From: AG-12 sp035531535
Lineage (GTDB): Bacteria > Chloroflexota > Dormibacteria > Aeolococcales > Bog-877
Direction of reading: 5' to 3'
NCBI GenBank assembly: GCA_035531535.1
Contig: DATKSV010000008.1
Location: 7,577 to 71,576 of the forward strand
Length of the DNA stretch: 64,000 nucleotides
Shown: positions 34,748 through 43,195 of the stretch, piece after piece
How positions within the stretch are numbered: position 1 is the first letter of the stretch
How the letters are laid out: each line of letters starts with the position of its first letter
Notes under the pieces: generated by a model
Told to the model about the DNA's origin: nothing
Seen by the model: the letters and a program-made list of their open reading frames with translations, nothing else
Database searches by the model: none
Translations under genes and position numbers: made by a program

Positions 34748-36457
34748 TCACCCCTTGGCGTCGGCGGGCGGCTCCAGCTGGGCGCTGCCGATCCGAGCCA
34801 CCACCAGCGTTCCCCGGCCGGGCTGCGATCGCACCCGCAGCCGGCCCCCCAGCAGGCCAGCCCTCTCGCGCATCCCCAGCATCCCCAGCCCGTCGTGAAC
34901 GGGCCGACCCCTGACCAGCCGGAAGCCGATCCCATCGTCGCGGATCGCCAGCCGGAGCGAGCCGGCTCGGGCATCCAGCCGGACCGCCACATGGCCGGCG
35001 TTGGCGTGGCGCTCCACATTGGAGAGAGCCTCCTGGGCGATGCGCAACCAGCCCCGCTCCACCGCCTCCGGCCAGCGTCGCTGGGTCCCCTCAATTCGAA
35101 CTGCGACATCCATGTGGGCACGCTGGGAGAACCGCTCGCCAAGCTCCTCCAGAGCCGGCCCCAGGCCCTGCTCATCGAGGGTCTCTGAACGCAGGCCCTC
35201 GGTGAGCTGGCGGAGACCGTCGGCGACCGCGATGGCAAGGTTGCGGATCTCCCCCAGCTGACTTGCGGCTGGTCCGGTCAGCTCCGGTTCCGCGGCCAGT
35301 CGCTCCAGTCTTCTGGACAGGTAGATCAGGGCCTGCACCGGTTCGTCATGGATGTCGCGGGCGATGCGATGGCGCTCCTCCAGGACCGCCAGCCGCTGCA
35401 GCTCCTGCTGGATGTTGAGGTAGTCGATCGCCAGCGCCGCCTGGATCGCGAAGCTGTCCAGCAGGTTCATGTCCTCGGGCCGGAAGGTCGGGCCCGATGG
35501 CGGCCGAGCGATCAGGATGGTGCCCTCGACCCGCTGTTGCACCGTGAGCGGGACCACCATCACCGCCCCCACCTCGACCCCGGCCTTGGCGATCCAGGCG
35601 ATCTGAGCGCTCCCCTTCTCGACCAGGCGCGGTCGGCCGCTGCGAATCACGGCGTGGGAGGCGGTCCCGGATCGGGGCAGCTCCAGATGTTCCAGACGGT
35701 GGCTGCCATGGCCGTCGATCGCCACCACCCTGAGCCGGGAGCTCCCGGCTTGGTGGGGCAGCACCACCGCCGCCAGCTCGGACTCGCTGATCTCCCGGGC
35801 AACCCTGACGATGGCGGCCAGCAGCGACTCCACCGACCCCCTGGCGAGGATGGCCGAGGTGGTCTGGTGGAGAGCCTGCAGCCAGCGCTCCCGCTGCTGC
35901 AGCTCCGCAAAGTTCTGGGCGTTGGCGATCGCCACCCCGGCCTGGCTGGCCAGGGTGACCAGGAGCGCCTCATCGGCGTCGTCGAAGGGCAGACCGCCGC
36001 CCTTGTCGGTCAAGTAGAGGTTCCCGAAGACTCGCCCCTTGGCCCGCACCGGAGTGCCCAGGAAGGTGGTCATTGGGGGATGGTGCTTGGGGAAGCCAAC
36101 CGAGCTCGGGTGATCTTCGATCCGGGTCAGCCGGAGCGGGCGGGGGTCCGCCAGCAGCAGCCCCAGAACGCCCTGGCCCCGCGGCGGATGGCCGATGGCG
36201 TCACGTTCCGCCTGGTCCAGCCCCACGGTCACGAAGTCGGCGATCGAACCGCCCGGGGCGAGCACCGCGAGGGCGCCAAAGCGGGCCTCGGTCAGCCGCA
36301 CCGCCAGCTCCACCAGGCGTTGCAGCACAGTGTCCAAAGAGAGGTCGGAAGCCAGCAGGATACCCGCCGCCACCAGGGCTGCCTGCTCCCGGCTGGGCGA
36401 AGACGAAGAGGGTGCAGTGGGAGTGGCCTCGGGCACCGGGTTCTGGACTGCTGTCAT
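34748..36457 (-). CDS. GAF-domain sensor histidine kinase (DosS/DevS-like)
   Basis: From the ATG at 36455-36457 the product is 569 residues: GAF 1 (about 25-175), GAF 2 (about 190-345), then HisKA_3 with EERHRIARDIHDEPVQALIYLSRRLE (phospho-His about 377) and a HATPase domain (IAQEALSNVERHA, IRDDGIGF, GMLGMRERAGLLGG). GAF 1 contains GFPKHHPPMTTFLGTPVRAKGRVFGNLYLTDK, close to the haem-binding GAF of the mycobacterial oxygen/redox sensors DosS/DosT. Haem binding is therefore a reasonable inference. No transmembrane helix. It precedes the response regulator by about 100 bases. Confidence 0.9.
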   Translation of the reverse strand: MTAVQNPVPEATPTAPSSSSPSREQAALVAAGILLASDLSLDTVLQRLVELAVRLTEARFGALAVLAPGGSIADFVTVGLDQAERDAIGHPPRGQGVLGLLLADPRPLRLTRIEDHPSSVGFPKHHPPMTTFLGTPVRAKGRVFGNLYLTDKGGGLPFDDADEALLVTLASQAGVAIANAQNFAELQQRERWLQALHQTTSAILARGSVESLLAAIVRVAREISESELAAVVLPHQAGSSRLRVVAIDGHGSHRLEHLELPRSGTASHAVIRSGRPRLVEKGSAQIAWIAKAGVEVGAVMVVPLTVQQRVEGTILIARPPSGPTFRPEDMNLLDSFAIQAALAIDYLNIQQELQRLAVLEERHRIARDIHDEPVQALIYLSRRLERLAAEPELTGPAASQLGEIRNLAIAVADGLRQLTEGLRSETLDEQGLGPALEELGERFSQRAHMDVAVRIEGTQRRWPEAVERGWLRIAQEALSNVERHANAGHVAVRLDARAGSLRLAIRDDGIGFRLVRGRPVHDGLGMLGMRERAGLLGGRLRVRSQPGRGTLVVARIGSAQLEPPADAKG

Positions 36458-36504
36458 CTCGCCTGGGGAGGAACGATAGCGGTCCCCGGCCCGGACGGCC
36501 GCCG

Positions 36505-37383
36505 TCAGAAGCGGCCAGCCGTCAACGCCATGGTGCCCGATGGCCTCGGTTCGAAAGCCAGGATCTGGTCGACGGCAGCCACGATCCTGGCTCCCGAGGC
36601 GGCGATCGACCGGACCGCAGCCGACCCGTCCCCAGCCCAACTGGCGAGATAGCCAAAGCTGTAGCCCGAGCTGTCGATGCCCAGGTCCTGGCAGGCGACG
36701 TAGGCCACGCTCTCCGCCTCCAGCTCGGCCAGGGCCCGCGAGCCCTGAAACTCCGCTCCGTGAAGCAGCATGTGGGCCAACTCGTGGGTCAGCGTCTTGA
36801 GCGTCTGCGCCAGGCCCAAGCGAGAGTCAATGCGGATCCGCCGCAGAACGTGGCTGCAGTCCCCGTGGCGGCCCCCGCGAAGCTCGAGGAACTCGACCGC
36901 GAATCCGGCGGCCGCCGCCCGGCGGAGGAGGCGGTCGAGCTCCCCCGCTGGCGCCCCTCCGGTCAGCTCGGCGAGGGGCCGGGGCAGCTCCTCCCCCACC
37001 GTCTGGGCCACGTCGAAAACCCGTACCACGCGAAAGGCCCTGGCCCCGAGCAAAGGTGGCGAGTCCTCCTCCTCCGGCTCGGCAGCCTCCGGCCGGCGCC
37101 AACACGGAGCCAGGATCGAAATCCCCTGCTCGCCGCGCCGCACCTGCCGCCCGAGCTCCTGCCAGCTGCGGTATCCAGCCACCCAGGTGGCCTCAGGGCG
37201 CTGGGAGAGGATCAGAACCTGGTTGGAGAAGCTGTAGGTGCGAAAGCGGCGGCAGAGGCGCAGCCAGTCCATCCAGCCCGGCGATGCTGTCAGGCCCAGA
37301 ATGCCATCCCGGAGCCGCTGCAGAGCCGCCCCGCGGGCCTCCGCAACGGCCTCCCGCGGCGCTTCATATTTGCCACCGACCAC
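36505..37383 (-). CDS. ArdC-like domain / ImmA-IrrE-type metallopeptidase
   Basis: From a GTG at 37381-37383 the product is 292 residues. The N-terminal part matches the ArdC-like ssDNA-binding domain (FRTYSFSNQVLILSQRP, VAGYRSWQELGRQVRRGEQG, ILAPC). The C-terminal part is a zinc peptidase: THELAHMLLHG gives HExxH, and the third ligand is in ELEAESVAYVAC. This architecture occurs in ArdC antirestriction proteins of plasmids and in chromosomal homologues of unknown role. No plasmid transfer or restriction genes are nearby. The start is uncertain; frames further upstream are open but without family features. Confidence 0.82.
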   Translation of the reverse strand: MVGGKYEAPREAVAEARGAALQRLRDGILGLTASPGWMDWLRLCRRFRTYSFSNQVLILSQRPEATWVAGYRSWQELGRQVRRGEQGISILAPCWRRPEAAEPEEEDSPPLLGARAFRVVRVFDVAQTVGEELPRPLAELTGGAPAGELDRLLRRAAAAGFAVEFLELRGGRHGDCSHVLRRIRIDSRLGLAQTLKTLTHELAHMLLHGAEFQGSRALAELEAESVAYVACQDLGIDSSGYSFGYLASWAGDGSAAVRSIAASGARIVAAVDQILAFEPRPSGTMALTAGRF

Positions 37384-37504
37384 CCTGCCTTGGTCCGCCG
37401 TGCTCCCCCACCTGGTCCGCTGACCAGACCGTGGGCCGAGGCACCGCAGCGGGCCAGGGCCGGGCCGCCCAGGCGCAGCCGGGGCCAAGGATCCCCGCGT
37501 CCGA

Positions 37505-38734
37505 TCACCCGGCCGGCTGCACCTCGACCCGCAATAGGGCGTGAGCCTGGCGCAGCGCCTCGGCCGCGGCCGGGCCATCGGCTCCTCGGGCGAAGATGAA
37601 ACCCAGGTAGCGGTCGCCATCGGGGGGGGCGGCGATCTGGGCTCCGATCGGCACGGTGATCTCAATCCGGTCCACCCCCGGCACCTCCAGCGCGCGCTCC
37701 TGGCCCGCCACCTGGAGCAGCCGACCGGCCGCAGGGATGGGCAGCATCATGACCCCGGAGCCACCCTCCTCCAGTTCAACTTCCGGGAGTGGATCGCCCA
37801 GGGCATTGAGCAGGATGAGCTCCTCCAGAGTGGCTCCTGAGCGGAAGCGGAGGACCCCTGAGCAGCGGCCCCCGATCGACCTCGAGGCCAGGTCTATCAG
37901 GCGGGGCCCGCCCTGGCCGAGGCGGAACTCGGCATGCACCGGCCCGCTGTCCAGACCCAGCGCCCAGACCGCCTCCTGAAGCTGCTTCCAGAGCAGCGAG
38001 GTGAGCTCTGGGCCAAGCCCGGTCGGCACCGTGTAGATCGTCTCCTCAAAGTAGGGACCCTCAAGGGGTTCGGGCTTGTCGTACACCGCCAGCGGCTGCA
38101 GCTCCCCATCCAGGAGCAGGGCCTCGACCGCAACCTCAGGCCCGGCGACGAACTCCTCAACCAGCAGCTCGCCAGTGCCAGGGGTCGGCGTGCAGATTTG
38201 ATCCTGGGCCAGCATGGCCCGGATTCGGAGTCCCGCCTGCTCCATCTGGGGCCGGTCATCGGCTCGGATCACCCCCCGGCTGGCCGCCTGGTCCAGGGGC
38301 TTGACCACCACCGGAAAGGCCAGTTGCGGGGGCGGCGCTCCGTCCGCCCAGGTGGCCCAGCGCGGCTGGGGGAGGCGATGCCCGGCCAGGCGCCGCCGCA
38401 GCTCCGCCTTGTCCCTGGTGGCGGCCGCGGCCGCCGGCTGGTTGCCTCCAAGACCCAGCGCGGCAGCCAGGCTGGCGGCGTAGAGCACCCCGGCTTCGTC
38501 GACCGCCAGCACCGCCCGGATGCGCTCTGGGTCTGGCAGCTGGGCCAGTCGCGAGGCGGCCGCCTCGGGATGGGCCAGGTCGACGACCAGCTCGCGTCCG
38601 GGATGGAGGTGCCCCAGAGTCGAGGCGTCGTCGCTGGCGACCACCACCTCCAGGTCGAGCCTGCGCGCAGCCGCCAGGAAGGGGCCGGCGCGATAGGTCC
38701 GGGTCGGCAACACCAGCAGCACGGCGCGACTCAT
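37505..38734 (-). CDS. ATP-grasp domain protein
   Basis: The 409-residue product has an N-terminal Rossmann-like part (LLVLPTRTYRAGPFLAAARRL), then the ATP-grasp core: TRDKAELRRRL, FPVVVKPLDQAASRGV (ATP lysine, about 140-155), LLVEEFVAGPEVAVEALL, and metal ligands in PVHAEFRLGQGGPRLIDLASRSIGG. ATP-grasp enzymes of this kind join a carboxylate to an amine, for example in amino-acid or peptide ligation. It is transcribed divergently from the NifU-domain gene with 17 bases between starts. The substrates are not predictable; it could be an L-amino acid ligase or a carboxylase-like enzyme. Confidence 0.85.
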   Translation of the reverse strand: MSRAVLLVLPTRTYRAGPFLAAARRLDLEVVVASDDASTLGHLHPGRELVVDLAHPEAAASRLAQLPDPERIRAVLAVDEAGVLYAASLAAALGLGGNQPAAAAATRDKAELRRRLAGHRLPQPRWATWADGAPPPQLAFPVVVKPLDQAASRGVIRADDRPQMEQAGLRIRAMLAQDQICTPTPGTGELLVEEFVAGPEVAVEALLLDGELQPLAVYDKPEPLEGPYFEETIYTVPTGLGPELTSLLWKQLQEAVWALGLDSGPVHAEFRLGQGGPRLIDLASRSIGGRCSGVLRFRSGATLEELILLNALGDPLPEVELEEGGSGVMMLPIPAAGRLLQVAGQERALEVPGVDRIEITVPIGAQIAAPPDGDRYLGFIFARGADGPAAAEALRQAHALLRVEVQPAG

Positions 38735-38751
38735 TGCGTCAGACTATCGGC

Positions 38752-39351
38752 ATGGCCATCCCCGCCGAGGACCTGCCCACCCTGCAGCTGAGTGAGCGCG
38801 CGGCGGCGCGGATCCGGACCTTCAGAGCGCGCCAGGGGCATCCGGAGGGCTGGATCTCCATCGCCCCCGCGGGCCTGGAGGGAGAGCGCCTCACCTACAG
38901 CTTCGCCCTGGTTGAGAGCGGCGAGCTGAAGGACGACGAGGTGCTGGTCCGGGGCAATGAGGACATCTCCTTCGTAGCACCGAAGGTGATCTCGCGGCAC
39001 GTGATCGGCGCCATTGTTGACGCCGATCCCCACTCGGGGGCGCTCTCGCTGGAGACCAGTTACAACCCCGACGCGGACCCGCTCGCCCAGGCTGTGCAGC
39101 AACTGCTCGACCAGGAGATCAACCCGGCGGTGGCCGCCCACGGCGGCTACATCGGACTGCTCGACATCGCCGACGGGGTCGCCTATGTGCAGATGGGAGG
39201 TGGTTGTCAGGGCTGCGGGCTAGCCGAGGTCACCCTCTCCCAGGGGGTACGCACCACCATCCTGGAGCGCTTCGCGGAACTCCACGACGTGGTCGACACC
39301 ACCGATCACGCCCAGGGGGCTAATCCCTACTACCAAGCCTCCAAGAAGTAG
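38752..39351 (+). CDS. NfuA-like NifU-domain iron-sulfur protein
   Basis: From the ATG at 38752 the product is 199 residues. An N-terminal HesB/IscA-like part that lacks the usual cysteines (residues 1-95) is followed by a NifU C-terminal domain with GGGCQGCGLAEVTLSQGV, whose CxxC can hold a bridging 4Fe-4S cluster. NfuA-type proteins deliver clusters to apoproteins. An in-frame start at 38734 would overlap the first codon of the divergent ATP-grasp gene. The many iron-sulfur enzymes of this window (hydroxylases, NuoF-like protein, ferredoxin) are possible clients. Confidence 0.88.
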   Translation: MAIPAEDLPTLQLSERAAARIRTFRARQGHPEGWISIAPAGLEGERLTYSFALVESGELKDDEVLVRGNEDISFVAPKVISRHVIGAIVDADPHSGALSLETSYNPDADPLAQAVQQLLDQEINPAVAAHGGYIGLLDIADGVAYVQMGGGCQGCGLAEVTLSQGVRTTILERFAELHDVVDTTDHAQGANPYYQASKK

Positions 39352-39365
39352 GCAGCCGGCTAGCG

Positions 39366-40439
39366 TCAGCGGAGAATCTCGCGGTAGACGCCCCTGGTCA
39401 GGGCTGCCATCCTCTGCGCCGAGAAGTGCTTCAGCACTCGCTCCGGACCAGCCAGGGACAGCCGCCGGTAGCGCTCCGGATCGGCCAGCAGGGCAGCCGT
39501 GACGCTGGCCAGCGCCGCCGGGTTGGCGGGGCTGACCAGGATGCCCGCGTGGGGAGCCTCGATGATCTCGGGAAGCCCGCCCACTCGGCTCGCGACCACC
39601 GGCACTCCGGCGCTCATCGCCTCACAAGCCACCAGGCCGAATGGCTCCTCACGGGAGGGCACCCAGACCACGTCGCAGCCCTCGAAGAACTGCTGGCGGT
39701 CAACCACGTCGCCTACGAAGTGGACTCGATCGGCCACCCCGAGGGAGGCTGCCAGGTCGATCAGCGGCGCCAGCTCCGGCCCGGTCCCCCCCACCTGCAA
39801 GCTGAGGTTGCGGCCGGCGGGAGCCGCCAGCGCCATCACCGCCAGATCGATGCCCTTGGCGGGGGTGAGCCGGGCCAGCGTGCCCACCCGAAAACCGGCC
39901 GGGGCCGGGCGCAGGCGGGCGCGCAAGGGGTCGATCCCGTTGACGACCAGGCGGAGTCGACCCGGATCCAGGCCGACCTCGTCGCGTAGGAAGTCCAGCA
40001 CCGAAGCCGAGACCGCGATCTGGCGGTCGGCGCTGGCCGCCACCTGCCGGAGCTCGCGCCGGTGCAGCCTGGTCCGCAGCCGGCTGGCCGTGAACCAACC
40101 GTCCAGGTGGTGGGTGTGGACGAAGGGGTTGGGAACTCGGGCCCGGCGCAGCACCATCCCGGCGCGAAGGGCGTGGCTGTGGACCAGGTCGACGTCGTGG
40201 TGGCGCACCATCTGGCGCAGCCGGATCGGGGCCGCCGCCAGTCCGGTTCCACTCATGATCAGCGGCAGATGGGCGATCCCCGCCTCTGAGCAGCGCTCTT
40301 GAAGCGGCCCCTCGGGACATACCACCAGAGGCGCCCAGGAGGCAGCCAGCAGCTGGCGCGCCAGGGTGAAGACGTGCTCCGGACCACCGGTTCGGGAGCT
40401 GTCGGCGATCACCAGCATCACCCGTGGTTGAGACGACAC
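39366..40439 (-). CDS. Glycosyltransferase family 4 protein
   Basis: From the GTG at 40437-40439 the product is 357 residues with a GT-B fold: an N-terminal domain beginning VMLVIADSSRTGGPEHVFTLARQLL, a central VHSHALRAG, then VGTLARLTPAKGIDLAVMAL and the donor-binding EEPFGLVACEAMSAGVPVVASRVGGLPEII with the E-x7-E motif. It transfers a sugar from a nucleotide donor to a lipid or glycan acceptor at the cytoplasmic face. It starts about 50 bases from the divergent MetRS gene and is not next to other envelope genes. Confidence 0.88.
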   Translation of the reverse strand: MSSQPRVMLVIADSSRTGGPEHVFTLARQLLAASWAPLVVCPEGPLQERCSEAGIAHLPLIMSGTGLAAAPIRLRQMVRHHDVDLVHSHALRAGMVLRRARVPNPFVHTHHLDGWFTASRLRTRLHRRELRQVAASADRQIAVSASVLDFLRDEVGLDPGRLRLVVNGIDPLRARLRPAPAGFRVGTLARLTPAKGIDLAVMALAAPAGRNLSLQVGGTGPELAPLIDLAASLGVADRVHFVGDVVDRQQFFEGCDVVWVPSREEPFGLVACEAMSAGVPVVASRVGGLPEIIEAPHAGILVSPANPAALASVTAALLADPERYRRLSLAGPERVLKHFSAQRMAALTRGVYREILR

Positions 40440-40491
40440 TGCTGCATTGTTCCACTTGGGGCGAACCCCACCGGCTACCATCGGTCAGGTC

Positions 40492-42306
40492 TTGACAGCA
40501 ACCGACCCCGGCTCAGAGCACATCCTGGTGGCGGTCGCCTGGCCGTATGCCAGCGGCCCCCGCCACATCGGCCATGTGGCCGGGTTCGGGGTTCCCTCGG
40601 ACATCTTCGCGCGCTACCAGCGGCTGCGGGGCGCCCAGGTGCTCATGGTCAGTGGCACGGACGAGCACGGCACCCCGATCCTGGTGGCGGCCGACCGCGA
40701 GGGGGTCAGTCCGAAGGAGATCGCTGACCGCTACAACGCGGTCATCGCCGAAGACCTGCGCCGGCTTGGCCTGGGCTACGACCTGTTCACCAGGACGACC
40801 ACCAAGAACCACGCGCTGGTGGTTCAGGACATGTTCCGCACCCTGCTCGATCGGGGCTTCCTGATCCGCCAGTCACAGTTGGGGGCGTTCTCTAAGCGCA
40901 CCGGCCGAACCCTGCCCGACCGCTACATCGAGGGCACCTGTCCCCATTGCGGCTACCCCTCCGCCCGCGGCGACCAGTGCGACGACTGCGGCCGGATGCT
41001 GGACCCCACCGACCTCATCGACCCCCACTCCCGGATTGACGGCGAGCCGCCGGTGTTCCGGGAGTCGGAGCATTTCTTCCTGGATCTGCCCGCGTTCGCC
41101 GCGGCGCTCTCCGAGTGGCTCACCAGCAAGCCCGACTGGCGCAGCAACGTGCGCAGCTTCTCGCTGAACCTGATCGCGGAGCTCCGGCCGCGGGCGGTGA
41201 CCAGGGACATCGACTGGGGGATCCGCATCCCCTTGCCCGAATTCGAGAGCCGCGACGACAAGCGCATCTATGTCTGGTTCGACGCCGTGATCGGCTACCT
41301 CTCGGCCAGCATCGAATGGGCCCGGCTGCAGGGCCGGCCAGAGGCCTGGCGGGACTGGTGGCAGGACCCGACGGCCCGCCACTTCTACTTCATGGGCAAG
41401 GACAACATCGTGTTCCACGCCGTGATCTGGCCGAGCATGCTGATGGGGTACGGCAGCGGCGGTGCCTGCGGCGGGGGCCCACCCCACCCCCCTCTGGTGC
41501 TGCCCGAGAACGTGGTCAGCAGTGAGTTCCTCACCCAGGAGGGGCAGAAGTTCTCCAGCAGTCGCGGCATCGTGATCGAGGTCGGCGACTTTCTGCAGCG
41601 CTACGACCCCGACCCCCTGCGCTACTACCTGACCGCGGGCGGCCCCGAGACCCAGGACACCGACTTCACCTGGGCTGAGTTCATCCGCCGCAACAACGAC
41701 GAGCTGGTGGCCACCTGGGGCAACCTCGTGCACCGGACCCTGCAATTGACCACCCGCCACTTCGGGATGGTCCCTCACCCGGGCGTCCTAACCGATGCCG
41801 ACTCAGAGCTGCTGCGAGTGGTGGACACCGGCTTCAGCCCGGTGGGCGCCCTGCTGGACACCGCCCACTTCAAGGCCGCCCTGGGTGAGGTGATGGGGCT
41901 GGCCGCCCAGGTCAACCGCTACCTGGGCGAGATGGAGCCATGGCGGCTGCTCAAAGTTGAGCCGGAGCGCGCTGCCACCGTGCTCTTCGTCGCGATTCAG
42001 TGCATCACCAATCTCAAGACCATGTTCACCCCATTCCTCCCCTTCAGCTCCCAGCAGCTCCACCAGATGCTCGGCCTTCAGGGACTGATAGCTCCCATGC
42101 CTGAGATCCACCAGGTCGACCCCGGCGATGGCGACCGCCATCGGGTCCTCACCACCACCTGGCCCGACGCGGAGCCAGCCTGGCTACCATCCCGGCTTCC
42201 CGCCGGCCATCCGCTCGGCACCCCCGAACCGCTCTTCCGCAAGCTGGACCCGAAACTGGCGGAGTGGGAGTTGGAGCGGATGGCGGGAGCCGGGGGCCCG
42301 GGTTAG
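40492..42306 (+). CDS. metG: Methionyl-tRNA synthetase
   Basis: About 604 residues. Motifs: HILVAVAWPYASGPRHIGH with the class-I HIGH, a zinc knuckle CPHC...CDDC (about 145-165), YVWFDAVIGYLSA, and FMGKDNIVFHAVIWP. The KMSKS loop is KFSSSRG, a variant I associate with actinobacterial-type MetRS, with the catalytic Lys kept. An anticodon-binding helical domain follows (EMEPWRLLK), and there is no C-terminal EMAP/tRNA-binding domain. The start is unclear: a TTG at 40492 fits homology; another TTG lies at 40447; neither has a strong ribosome site. Confidence 0.93.
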   Translation: MTATDPGSEHILVAVAWPYASGPRHIGHVAGFGVPSDIFARYQRLRGAQVLMVSGTDEHGTPILVAADREGVSPKEIADRYNAVIAEDLRRLGLGYDLFTRTTTKNHALVVQDMFRTLLDRGFLIRQSQLGAFSKRTGRTLPDRYIEGTCPHCGYPSARGDQCDDCGRMLDPTDLIDPHSRIDGEPPVFRESEHFFLDLPAFAAALSEWLTSKPDWRSNVRSFSLNLIAELRPRAVTRDIDWGIRIPLPEFESRDDKRIYVWFDAVIGYLSASIEWARLQGRPEAWRDWWQDPTARHFYFMGKDNIVFHAVIWPSMLMGYGSGGACGGGPPHPPLVLPENVVSSEFLTQEGQKFSSSRGIVIEVGDFLQRYDPDPLRYYLTAGGPETQDTDFTWAEFIRRNNDELVATWGNLVHRTLQLTTRHFGMVPHPGVLTDADSELLRVVDTGFSPVGALLDTAHFKAALGEVMGLAAQVNRYLGEMEPWRLLKVEPERAATVLFVAIQCITNLKTMFTPFLPFSSQQLHQMLGLQGLIAPMPEIHQVDPGDGDRHRVLTTTWPDAEPAWLPSRLPAGHPLGTPEPLFRKLDPKLAEWELERMAGAGGPG

Positions 42307-42403
42307 CTGAGCCGAGACCTCTCGTAAGTCACTGCCCGAACGTCATGGTGCACTGGTTCCCACCCCAGTTCTCCCGGGCCCTTGGCCAACCAGTGGCGCC
42401 GGC

Positions 42404-43135
42404 TTGACCCTGAACTCGGTCAGCGTCCCCCTGGCGGTGGCGGCCGGGGCCGCCTCGTTCCTCTCGCCCTGCGTACTGCCGCTGGTGCCGGCCTACCTGG
42501 CGTTCCTCTCCCACTCCGCCGCCGGGCCCGGTGGGGTGGCCGCCAGCCGCTGGCGCGTGCTCCAGGGGGCGCTCGGCTTCGCGGTCGGGCTGGGGCTATT
42601 CTGCCTCGCCTTCTTCTACGCCCTCGACCGCGTCCTCGAACCCTGGAAGTCAGTGGCGACTCCCATTCTGGGAGTGGTGGTGATCATCCTCGGGCTCAAC
42701 TTCATGGGCGTGCTCCGAGTTCCGCTGCTGGAGCGGGAGGCGCGGCGGCTGCCCGTTCACTTCGGCGGGGGTGGCTTCCTGGCCGGACTGCTGCTGGGGG
42801 TGGGACTGGCGGCTGGCTGGTCGCCCTGCATCGGGCCGGTGCTGGGGGCCGTGCTGACCTCCGGTATCAGCCAGGGAACGACCGCCCGAGGGATGTACCT
42901 GATGGTCGCCTATGTGATCGGTCTCGGCCTCCCCTTTCTGGTGGCGGCCCTGCTACTGGATCGGATCTCGCCCCTGCTGCGGGCAGTCGCGCGGCATCAG
43001 CGGATGGTCTCGGTTTTAGGGGGCGCTGTGGTGGTGGCCATGGGAGTCCTAGTCATGGTCGATCACTTCACCATCCTCAACGATTGGCTCTCGGCCCACC
43101 TTCCCGGCTTCTTCCAGGATCCCTTCGATCTTTGA
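42404..43135 (+). CDS. ccdA: CcdA-type thiol:disulfide membrane transporter
   Basis: This 243-residue protein has about six helices and the two conserved Pro-flanked cysteines: SFLSPCVLPLVPAYL near the N terminus and GWSPCIGPVLG in the middle. CcdA passes reducing equivalents across the membrane for cytochrome c maturation or other extracytoplasmic thiol proteins. It begins at a TTG (42404) about 100 bases after metG. No ccsA/ccsB or thioredoxin-like partner gene is adjacent; the next gene encodes a J-domain protein. Confidence 0.88.
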   Translation: MTLNSVSVPLAVAAGAASFLSPCVLPLVPAYLAFLSHSAAGPGGVAASRWRVLQGALGFAVGLGLFCLAFFYALDRVLEPWKSVATPILGVVVIILGLNFMGVLRVPLLEREARRLPVHFGGGGFLAGLLLGVGLAAGWSPCIGPVLGAVLTSGISQGTTARGMYLMVAYVIGLGLPFLVAALLLDRISPLLRAVARHQRMVSVLGGAVVVAMGVLVMVDHFTILNDWLSAHLPGFFQDPFDL

Positions 43136-43195
43136 GCCGGTTCAGGTGAGCCGGCGACGGTACCGGCTCCGGCGGCCAAGTACGCTTGCTTTCCG

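Noticed and set aside
36505..37383. Part of a plasmid or integrative element
   Set aside because: No integrase, relaxase, repeats or tRNA attachment site nearby, and base composition matches the surroundings.
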